A stretch of DNA of 32,500 nucleotides. It comes from Chara braunii. Taxonomy: Eukaryota > Streptophyta > Charophyceae > Charales > Characeae. Each line of letters opens with the position of its first letter. The first letter of the stretch is position 1. The position numbers were made by a program, and so were the translations under genes. Positions 11,301 through 23,000 of the stretch are shown here, one piece after another. The DNA is taken from the NCBI GenBank assembly GCA_003427395.1, contig BFEA01000167.1, positions 1,158,511 to 1,191,010 on the forward strand. Reading direction: 5' to 3'. The notes under the pieces are model-generated. The model ran no database searches. It was not told the DNA's origin and saw only the letters and a program-made list of their open reading frames with translations.

Positions 11301-14300
11301 TTGGAATATGACGTGTGCAATTTTCTTTCTCGGTCTCTTCTATTCCTTTTCCCCTCGTCCTTTGTTCCCTGTGGCGTGTGTTCTTTGACTCTTCCCTCCT
11401 CGGTCTGCCGTCCTCCTCGGTCGTCGTCGTCGTTATGTTCGCAGAGCACAAGCGTGACACCCATCGTACATTCTCTGTGGATCTCTCTCTCTCTTCCTTG
11501 CGCAGGTTCCCGAGGACAGTTCAACAAGCGAGCGGATCGCCGTCCCGAGGAAAGCTAGAACAGGTACGGTTCAATTGGATCCGCGTTCGAGGCCAACAGT
11601 AGTGTCTTGTTTACGAATGATTTGATTGACGGATGGGTTTGCCTGTTGAAATCTGCGCATGGTATTCGTGTGTATGATGACAGTGTGCTCTTCGATTCTT
11701 TGTTTCCTCCCCTCTCCCGGAGTTGCTGGCATGTCATCATCTTCTTATTGACTCTTGCCCGACGAGATTGATCGCATGTCAGGCGACCAGAGAGAGAGGA
11801 ACGTTGACTGTTGAAGTGATGTGCGGGTGTGATTGGAGAAACCTCTCGGCGAAAACATGGGAGTGATAGATAAGACTCTTTCGAAGTCTGTCGCGGCGGC
11901 AGCCACGTGTCTCAACCCAGTGGAGGAGAGTTAGTACATTGCCCTCGCCGGAGCAGATCCTTCCTTTTGTCTGGTTGGCGCTCTGGTGACTGTGGTTCCC
12001 GCCGTCCCCTAGTGACTGCCAGCCAAGTGGCCTTGGATGGGCGACCATAGCATCATGATAAGTGTGGACACGATGGAGCCAGAGAAAACGATATTCCCCC
12101 CAAAGGAGGCCGAAAGCTGTTTATCAAGTCGGAGGCGGGCATTTATATATATCGTCACATGTGCATATGTATATCCCACATAATGAATCCATTACCGTCC
12201 TGCGGAGGGACTCTGAGCGGGCTGTGTGCTTCTGTAAGGGGGTGAGCGATTGGTGCGCAATGTGTGGTCTATGACTACCCGGGCTTTTTTTGCCCTCGAC
12301 GGGCTCTCGGTGTGTTCTTTGACGTGTTGCGACGTCTCCAGTCCCATCTGGCAAAGGTAGGTGGCCGCGAATAGGGTGAAACCGATGAGATATCCGTACT
12401 CTCCATGGGACGAGAGGGTGGTAGGGTGTCCTCTCTGCCTCCGCGCTGCCGGACTCGCTGCCGAAAGAATGGTTGCAGTAGAGATGAAGGGCCAACTATT
12501 TCGAGAGTTCGTTGAGAGAGTGGTGTGTTCGCAGACAGTGTGCTCTGAAGGATGATAATAGGAAATATCATCAGGCAGGAGAATTGGGGAGGAAACTGCC
12601 ACGTGGATACGGATGTCGTGTGCTGCTGCTGCCAGTCGAGCTGAGGATTATTTATATCTGTTCGCAGGAGAATTGAGGAGGAAACTGCCACGTGGATACG
12701 GATGTCGTGTGCTGCTGCTGCTAGTCAAGCTGAGGATTATTTATATCTGTTCGATAAACGTTTCATCCCTTCGCTGATCTGGCGAATGGGAACATTGGGC
12801 GACCTTGTGCTGGCGAATGAGAACATTGCGCGACCTTGTGCGACCACGTTGAGCGGGGAGGGAGGGGGAGAGGGTAAGGCGACCACGCAAGAATGAGGCA
12901 TACGCGTATGTCTTACTCCAGTGTGGCTGGCTGCCTGCCGCGCCTGTATGCCCGCGTGGCTTCCCGCCATGCCGGTCTCTGGAATGAATGTCGGGGATGG
13001 ATCGAGTCTGAAATGTCTCGCATGGTCCACTTTTATATGCGAGTGGCTGACTGTTCGGCATGAAGCAAGTGTGCGGGGGGACACGTGTCCTCAGGCAACC
13101 GTGAACTGTCCTAGGTGACGAGTAATCTCTGCTTGCTGCTGATACGTTCATCCCTATCGCAGGCCGTTGATTGCGACTTGGTTTCACGAAGTCTGTGAAT
13201 GTGTGGCGGGGTGCCTTCTCCATGTGTAGCTGATGCTCGGTAGACACTCTGCCACGGTCTCACTGAGAGAATGACTGGGATTGAAGAGGGTCCTCGTCTT
13301 GGTTCTCGAGTCTCTTGTGGGATGGAAATGCTGCTTGTATTTTGGTGTTGGATGTACTGCGTGTTGAGTGTCTGCTGCTGGGACATCGTAATTTATCCCC
13401 CCCCGTGGGCCTTTCCTGCATTGAGAATTGCGAAAACTACGGTCGTAGGATGGTCATGTATGATGGGGGGAGAAATTGCGCGGGTGAATTGTGAGGGATT
13501 CTGAACAGGACTTCAACAAAAGGAAGAGAGGGAGGGGCCTGAGGGGTTAAGCTATTATCCCATGTATAAGTTGGTTATCTGTAATGGATCAGGACGTGAT
13601 GTCTAATTAGATTCATATCTGTGCAGATAACGGCCAGCAGCGGAGGGCACGCACCGCAATCAACCCTGCAGGTACAGTGTTATTTCGATTGGGTCGGTAT
13701 ACCAATAGCTTCGCGTTCTCTTCTCCCCCAGTGTGCCACCTTCTCCGCGCCTGCCCCTTCCCCCCCCCCGCCCCCCTCACTTCCCTCAGATTCCCGTTTG
13801 GCTGGCCCCTCCCATTTCCTCCTCAACCTACCCTGCTCAATCCAGCCAGTTCTCTAACGGTCTGGAATACGGACAACCACAAAGCACGTGTCCGAATGAG
13901 CGTAGTAATGTGAACGAGGTGTACTTTGGGCGGACGAGGTGAGTGAGGCCGTACTGACACTAGAACTTTCCTATATGCATGTTCTGACTGCCATTACGGC
14001 CCGACGTGGATGAATCTTACTGCAACTACGTCCAGAGCTTGGTAAACAAAGTCTCAGTGTGGGTATGACCTGAGCCTAGTTGAGCAGATGCGTGCAGGCG
14101 CAGTGAGGTTTTCGGCGTGATACATAGAATAGGCGAGAGGAAGATCGGACGACGGTTCCGCCCGTGCGGGGAGGAATCGGATGTCTTACTGTCGGTGATG
14201 TCTGGCTGGTCATCATCCTTATTCCTGAGGGTAGGAAAACTCTCAAGCCTCGACGCTCGTTGTCTGGCTGCCACTTAGGCGGCGTACTAATCGTACCCTT

Positions 14301-17300
14301 CCGTCTTTTGGGCTGTCCCCCGGTTCTTTGATTTCCGGTTGACGACAGCATTCGGCGCGCTTAAGGCGCGCTTGCGGCCCGCTATCTGCCCGCCTAATGC
14401 GGTGTTTACCCGACGATGCCGCGCTATAACACCTTATGAGAGGCCAAGGCTGCCAACGGATGATACTGCCTCATTGTCGATAGCTAGCTGGTCGGTTTGT
14501 CCTCTCTGCATTCCTCTGTTTGACACATCGCAGATGGCGCCCTCTGAGCCTAGTACCTTTCTATCTGCTTGGTACTGCTTATGATATTCTCTCTCTCTCT
14601 CTCTATTCTCTCTCTATGATGCTCTCTCTCTATCATGGTATGCTCTCTCTATCATGGTCTCTCTCCAGTCTTCTCTGATTGATTCGATCCGTGCGTTCTG
14701 TTTGGAGGCAGATCCGGTTTCGACGCCGCTTTTATGCCGTCACTCGTTGCTGATTGCTGTGTGGCCTTTGGAGCCCCGCCGTGGCGCAGCTCCTGGGCAC
14801 TCGTCTCTTGTTAGACGATGTCCCTGCTCACCTGCGCATCGGGCAACGTTCCATCGCCTCTCCCTTCTCTCTTTCCTATTTCGGGTTCTTTATTTTCAGC
14901 CTTCTCGTTCGTTGCCTGCCGTCCCCCGCTCTTCCTGCGCCTCCCCCCTTCCCCCTACCCCCGGCAGTACTCTCTTTTTTCCGTGCCCGGTCGTTTTCTC
15001 AGCAATTGGGTGTTTTTTTTCTTAAGTTCTGGACGCACATCGCTCGTCGCTCACGTATGGCTCGCATTTGTCTTGTTTCTTTGCGCGGAGTTGCGAAGCC
15101 ATTTGTGTTCACCAGACCTGCCCCGACCTCACGTTAAATTGCTGTAAATGCAGTCGTGTTTGCCCGAACGAAATTCCTTACCTGATCGGTTACACATCTC
15201 GTTTTGCGACCATTGTCCAAATTTGTCGTCGTCCGTCTTGCCTTGGGCAACTTTTGTGTCCTCGAAAATAACGAAAGAGATTGGAAGGCATGGCTCTTAT
15301 TACCGTTAACCCGTGTTTTTACTCTTGTCACCCTTGTTACTCTTGCCATTGAGTGTGTTTCCACTCTTGTCATCGGGTAGGTGATTGTGGAGGAATCCAG
15401 CGCAGTTTCGAGTAGTATCCTCTACGTCATTGGAATGGTAAACATGTGGCCTGCATCGGTTTACCTTCCTGATACCTTCGCCCTCTCTTCTCCACTGCTC
15501 TGGGCCTCTCCCAGAGAATGCGAGAGAATGGTCTATGTATCCGATGATGATGAGGATATTACAATTGGCACGATGTAAGGTTTTGCAGCGGCAATCGCTG
15601 GACTACCATTCTCAGGATAACAGGTTCTGCTGCTGCTGCTATTAGGAGCGGACTTCGTCGCTGCTCCTCTCTGGGTTTGTTTACTTCTGGCAGGGTTTGC
15701 CCAGCTGCTTTACTGTGTTCCTCGTCGGCACTCCATTTCCCGCCACCGTTGGGTGGACAAACAGATCGACGACTGATCTCCGGGAAGGGGAGTTGAAAAA
15801 AGCGTTTACGGTAGAAAAAGAGCATTCACAGAAAAGAAGGGGCGTTTTCGGGGGGTGCGTGTCTGCGGGGGGGGGGGGGGGTGCTCAAGTGGGGGAGGGA
15901 AGAACGGACTGCCTGTTTTGCTGATTGACTTACTGATTGGTCTTGCGATCTGGAAATGTGTTTGGTCACTTTGGTGGTATTTTGTCTGCGTTTATTCAAT
16001 GGGGGGTGTGAGCGACGAATGCCCGAGATTGGGAGCGAGTTCGATTGGGGTGGGTGACTGTCTGAGGTGGTGGGGTGTATGTGGAGTGTGGTAGCCGGAG
16101 AGTAAGTTGTAGGAAGGTGCAGAGCCGACAAGCTGACAAGCTGATAAGCGACACTCGGTCTTTGGTTGTGGTTTTGTGCGGTGCTGTGATTTGTGTGCAG
16201 CCGTTTTCAAACGACAGGAGACACAAGCGTCGACTGTTTCAGAGCCAGCGACGCAGTCTGTGCATTCTCCACAGACCTCAGCTCCCGCGTCCGCGTCTGT
16301 GCCGTCGTCGACCCTCTCCGGTGGTGGCGTAGGGGGCGGGGGGAGCTGTGTCAGTGGGACGACGAAATCGAAGCGAATGGTATGCTCCGACGCTCTACCG
16401 CGACGTGCTGACGTGTCGAATGTCCACGTAAGTCCTTGCTGGAGAGCACATGGCATGCTCTCTCTCTACACGCTCCGCGCTCTATCGGGCTCATAAGTAC
16501 CGTTTATTGTCCATTCTCCATTGATCCTTCTTTCTCTCTCGCGCCTCTTTATTATGGGCCTCGCTCCACTACGCAACATTCTACACGTATCGGGACTGCA
16601 TTTGAGACCAGATATAAGGGGGATGAAACATTTTGAATAAATCTGGATTTAATACGGACCATCACCATGTCCAGATACGTTCGGGATGTTGTGCAGTGGT
16701 GCGAAGCCCTATGTCCTCCTTTGTATTCTGTTGCTGTTGCTTGCTCATCGTGTCTTCTAGTTTAGTTCTCTCTTAAATGCGTGGGAAAAAATGCCTAAGG
16801 CTCGTTGTTTCATCCATGAGCTGTTCAAGTACAGACCCAAGTTCGAATGCAGATACACAATCAGACGATAAAACCAGAAAAAATGATAGAAGCGGGAAGG
16901 AGGTGGTCTTTTTTATGTGGTTTGGTTCTCGTGTTGTGTTGGGAAACCACCTTGATTGACTATGCAACAAAGCGTCCTCTCACTGAATACTGACTGCTCT
17001 TTAACGTTAACAGTGTTCACCTATTTTTCCGTTCGCCTTCGGACCATTTGTTGTCAGGGGGGGAGGAAAATGCATGGAGGGAATATTGTCTTGTCAAGGA
17101 TGCCCGAACTGCTTCCATCAGTCCCGACCGGGAGCATGATGTTGTTCGTATTGTTTACTTGTGACTCGACAGCCTTATATTTTCTCCTTCGTCCCTCTCT
17201 CTTCTTTCTCATGCGGACACTTTTTTAGACCTGTGAAATGTTTCGTGTGCTATGGAGAGGAGGGGAGGAGGGGAAGTACGTTGCGCTTGCATGCCATGGT

Positions 17301-20020
17301 ATGTTGTCTTGTTTCCCCCCGGATGTTGGACACTTTCTAATCGGTTTTCTGCTCCGATCCGTGTTTTCTTCTGTGTTCGCTCGTCTTGATGGCTGTGTAA
17401 TTGTGGGGTGGGTGTGCTCGATCCACGATGACGTGACTGTCTGTGGATGAGTGCGTCTTGGACTGAACAGAAGTCAAATCCACCGAAGCAGCCGAGGAAG
17501 CCGGCAAAGGTAAGCTACGGTTTTCGGCCGACGATGGTCTCCTATTCTACGCTTTTTTCTCTATTTGCTGCCCCCGCTAGCTTCTCACCTTTGTGCCCGT
17601 GGCAATCGACGTGCCGCCTGACGCTGAAGCTTACGGGACTCCTGAAGGAGGGCGGGGAAGCTCGCCAGAAGGCGGGGAGGCGCGCGGGACTGGCGGGGGG
17701 AAAGGGGGAAGGCGAGATGGGCTGTTGTGAGTGGATCTTGAACGTAAGCTCAAGCGATCGTTGAAATAATCACAGGAGTGTCGGAAAGGCGGGGAAGCAG
17801 GTCTGGGATACCGGGCAGTGAAAGCAGGTTTAGGGTTACCCGACAACGATGGGCAGGTGGTGGAGTAGAGGAGGAGAGAGGATGGAGAGAAGGTGGAGAG
17901 GTGGGCTGCGGAGGAGTGTGGACCTTGGCGGAGCAGAAGCGGGATCTAAAGTCACGGCTACTGCTGCTGTTATATCTGCCTTTTTGTTTTCACATTCTCG
18001 TTTCATTCCAGTTTTGGAGTACTTTTGTTCGAGGGGGGTAAGTCTTGTGGCTGCTGCGGTGACGAACGGAGGTGTCCTTTGCACAGGAGTGAGTGCTTGG
18101 GATGGTATTTGCATCTCAACCGTTCAGTGTTTCCAGAGAGTGGGGCGCATCCTGTAGATGGGTCTGTATGTCAATGCCTCTAGGGAGCAGCGCTTATCGT
18201 GTTTCAAAGCAAGAAGCCGTTGCGAGGGTCATTTTTATGACATCATCATGATATAAAGAATGTGGTCCAGGTTTGCCTCTTTTTTGTGTACTAACTACGT
18301 AGGGGCGGAGATGCTGTGGCAGCACTTGCCGCGATTTCAGTAGTGAAGGTGGCCAGCGATCCTAAGAAGCCAGTTTATGATCGTGGAAGTTGCAACGCAA
18401 TTCCCTTTTGTTTGTGGACTCGGGAAGCAGTATAGCTGGTGAGCGGCCAGAACCGTGTATATTGTTGGTTGTATGGTTTTTTGTTTTTGTTTTGTTTTTT
18501 CTTGGTTGCTAGTATCTTAACGCGTGCGTCTACGTAGTATAATGTTAGCTATCTTTCCCTGGGGGAGGAGGGAACGGTTCATCCCGGGAGGACAAGCCGT
18601 AGCAAGCTCTTGGTTCTCGCCGGGAGCCGGAATGATAACCACTCGTCTTGGAGTTCCGTCTCTGAGTAGGGGGGGCCGGGGAGGGAAGCGGTCCATCCCT
18701 GTAGGAGAAGCCGTTGCAGTTAATCAAGCTCTTCGTTCTGGCCGGAAGCGGGAATGATCGCCATTCATCTTGACGTTTGCTCTCTGAGCTGTGTTTACCT
18801 TCGTAGTGCAGGAAATTCTTGAAGGACAAAGTAGAATGTCTACGGCCCACTTGCGGCACCTTTTCCACCATCCATCTCCTTTTCACAGAGTCGGCGCTTG
18901 GTTATTCCCTCCCCTCTCCTCTCTGTCTATCCTGTTCTTGGTCCGCGTTCGCCCCGGGCATTTTGGGGCGTTCTCCGCGGGACGTGACCATTTTCCTTCT
19001 TCTTACAACCCCATCTCTGCATCTGCCTCCCTCCCTCCCTCTCCCTCTCAAGCTACTCTTCCTGTGGGAAAACGGTAGTAGTAGAGACGGAAACGTGATG
19101 AGGAAAGAGAGGAAAATGTGACTGGGAGCGAAGGTGGGTGTATATTCTACTACGCTCGTTGTTCGGTCTGCTAGCTTCGTAATGTCTTCTGCTTGCGTAT
19201 CTGGCTACTACTGTCTTCCCCGGTATTCAACGCCCCCCCCAAAAAAATCATGATGAGGGTATTTTGTGTTTGCGGCAAATCAGTAGCAGCCCCTGGCGTA
19301 GATGCGCGTGGTGTCCTGAAGCAAGTGCAAGAGGGTGAAGGATTAAAAAAACAATAAAGAGTATACGTAACGAGAGGAAATTCTTGCCTGCCGCCTTTGT
19401 TGAATGTTGGCAGCTCTCGGGCTGAACTATACGAGGGGTGAACGAGGGAATGTAAGTTGTGCAAGATGATGACTTTGATTCGTTGGTGAGTTGAATTTTG
19501 CTTGTAATGACGAATGGAGGACCCTCATTCGTTTGGTGATTTATTTGTGTTGGGATGTGTGTGTTATGTTGCTCCCTCGGCCGTGTTGCTGATGTGTTGA
19601 ATGGATCCCATCATCATTCTCGGCGGCCGCAGAACACATCGTCGATAAGCAATATCTCGGAGCAAGAACAAGAGGCCGTGGCAGCACTTTGCTCGTTGCC
19701 CATCACGGTGCCGATCAGACAGAATTCGCCGGCGATGCCAGTGTCTCACCATCACAACTCTCCATCACCAGCCGCTTCGCCCTCGTTGCCAGTGTCATCA
19801 TCAACTGCCGGGCAGTCGTCAGGGCCCTCTGGCACGAGAGGGCCTTCGCCAGCACCGTCTTCCGCTCCAACGGCTACTACAGAAGGTAAGAACGTTTCTT
19901 CCCGAGTTAGTTTTGTCTGTGGATGTTGTCTCCTCCGAGTAACGGGCTTGCCGATCGCTTGCTTTCTGCTCCATGGTATGTATTCCCCCTTTGCCGTGCA
20001 CCTGTGTATGTGCACGTATA

Positions 20021-20054
<34 letters not shown>

Positions 20055-23000
20055 GTGCTGATGTCATGTATATTCATGTTATGGTGCGAAACACGCAGAT
20101 AAGTAGGTAGTAGGTGCTGATCATCGGGGTCTGAACAATCACGTGCTCGTCTCGGTTCGAATGACCTTGCTTGTGCCTGCATTACAGTGACGAAGCGGAA
20201 ACGACCTCGACCACGACCGAAGACCGAGGATGGGGTTGTGGTGGGTAGGAGCGTTGCAGCGGCTGTGCAAGGCGGTGCCAACGTGACTGCAAATTTGGGC
20301 GCGGACGTGGGGACAGTCAAACACGATCCATCTGATCGTTCCTTCGAGAGCAGCAGGTCCGGGACTGGGGGTGTGGGCGCTGCAGCTGCTACTTCCGGTC
20401 CTCCTTGTGGTCCCTCTACGAGCTTAATGCACCATCCTCCCGAGGGGAAAGAGTGCAAAGGTGAGAGTGCGCTGGCGGCCCCTCTATCATCGAAGGAAGG
20501 CTCCGGCAATGCTGCAAGCAGCGCGACTAACGGATCGGCAATTCCAGGCCCAACAGCAGGCTATTCACTGCCCCACCATGTTGGTCATGGTGGACATGGA
20601 TTGTCGACAGCTGTGGTGTCGATTTCTGGGGGAAGCCATGGTGGAGGCGGAGGTAATCCTTTGAATCATGGCAATCCAGCTCCGGCTTCGGGCGCGCCGT
20701 TTGCGGCCGGCGCCGGCGCCGCTGCAGCGAGTTCGACGAGTCATCATCAGCAGCAGGGCTCGAGCAGTGGGCCCACCAGCAAGTCGAGTATGGATAAGAA
20801 GAGCACTAGCGCCATGGATAAGAAGTCGATCAAGGCCGAAGTGGAGAGAGTGAACGCTGCAATTAACATCGCTCTAGGGGGGGACAAAAGACCTCCAATC
20901 CCCATCGTTGCCAATCAGCTGTCCAATCAAGCGAGTGCAGCGACGGGGGCGGTGGCGGCCGCTTCGACAAGCAGTTCAGCTGCTGTGGCTTCCGCTGCAG
21001 TGACGGTCGGGCAAGAGATCAAGTACAATGCCCAGGAGAGTAAAAGAGGAGCAGGAGGCGGTACCACGTGTCAGGTTCAGCACCAGGCCCCGTTGTCGTC
21101 TCTACCTAGCACGTCCCTTTGCACACCTTCAGCATCTGGAACGCCTGCTGCAGCGAGCATACATTTGGGGGGAGGAGGAGGAGGATCATCTACTACCGGC
21201 GCTGCTGTTGTCAGCGGAGGACCAGCATCAGCATCAACAGCAGCAGCAGGAGGAGGTGGCATTGGAGGAGGAGGGGGAGGGGGAGGTCTCACCAGCTCTG
21301 GAGTCATCGGTCCTGTCGGATGTGGGCCGTCACTTACTACGACTCCGTCTGCTGCCGCAGCATCTGCAACACCAGCATCAATTGTTGCTGCGTCTGTAGA
21401 AGGGCCATCACTCTCCCTCCCTATATCACTTCCTCTCCCAGGTATAGCTGACGACTCGTCGGTTCCCGCCTGCCCGTGTTCGAGTCCCGTTCGCGGCTCA
21501 GGGTCAACTTCCGCATCACTTAATGCATCCGCGTCCGCCAACGAGCCCGCCACGAGATTGGAGCTTGGTAAACGGTAAGTAGATCAACAAAGGGGCGCAC
21601 GCATCCCCCCCCCCCCCTCTCCGAGGCTCTTTGTGTTGTTTTGCTTTTAAAAAAAAGGGCGATGGCCTTGAGATATCATCATTGACCCCGGCCCTAATTT
21701 GGATATTTTGCAATATAATTGTACATGTGGTTGGCCCCAGGCAATTCAGGCAATTCAGGCAATTCGGGCAATTCAGAAATATCTGGTTTTATTCATCTAG
21801 ATTCTAGAACAATAATCTGAATTCGAACTCTGGTCTTCATTTTAACAGTTGCTTGGTGTACCCACTGAGCTAGGTTCTTGGGTCGAGGCTCAATTTTACT
21901 TCGTCTTTTTGTTGTTTCACCGCTTGCGCTCTCCTGTCACCGGAAACCACACCGTCACCTCTCCCCGTTGCAGGTACGCAACTCTTCTCATAATGACGGG
22001 CAACCTGTGTGTCTGCGTATACTCCCCCCCGTCCCCCGCAGAATGCCAAGGGGAAGGGCCCCTGTGGCCGACTGCCACGCATGCGACTGTCTATAAAATA
22101 GATCATGAGCTCGACCTTTGAATCCGATGGATACAGAACCCGTGAATGAACTTGGCCACTGCCGAATCACTGTGTCAAAAAGTCTGCCGCCTGGGCGGCG
22201 GATTGTTTCTCGTGTGATGATCGGGATATGCGGATCCGCCGGGCGTCGGTCTGCTGTGCTGGCATTAGAAAAGAAAAGAAAGATGGCAGGCAGCCAGCCA
22301 TCCCTCAAAGCCATGTGGAGTCTGCCGCCAATGTCACTGCCCAGTATTCAATCAACTCTGCCGCGGAGGCCATAGTCTGCCGACGCTTGTACTTGCTTCA
22401 CGTTGCGCACTGTATGATTGAGGGCCTCACTACATTCCACAATCACTTTACATGCACTTGGACGCTTTCTGTGCCAGATGCTTCCCGACGAGTCCAACAT
22501 TTTGAATGGATCGAATGCAGAAAGCGTCCAAATGCATGTAGAGTGTTGTGTAGTGCAGCGAGGGCCAAAGCGCGTGCCATGTCATTTCAGAAACAACATG
22601 ATGCTCAGAGGCGCTACGTGTGTGGACCTCCCCCCCCCCCCCCCCTCTCCTCTTATTTGCGGTAAAAGGACCAGGTGGGGTGTGAGTGGCGCCATGAGAT
22701 GCAGCGTGGCCTTCCGGTAATGGATATGATTATGCGCCTCGTGCAATAGCTGGAATATATGGGCATCGCTCCACTGCAGAACATTGTAAATGAACCTGGA
22801 CCTTGTAATGGTTCCCATACATTCAACATGTTCATCCATTTCGGAATGTATATGGGGCATAAAACAGTCCTTGTAATGTTTCACATACATTCAATTTGTT
22901 TGAGGCCCTTCAGTTTTTCCTCTTTTCTTGTGCCGATGCAGTTCGTTCGCTTTTTATTCTTTGGCCGGGAGGGGTCACACTTACCCCAATTGAGGGAGGC

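Noticed and set aside
21077-21553. 158-codon antisense frame
   Set aside because: Mirror of the GC-rich Ala/Gly/Ser repeats of exon 8.
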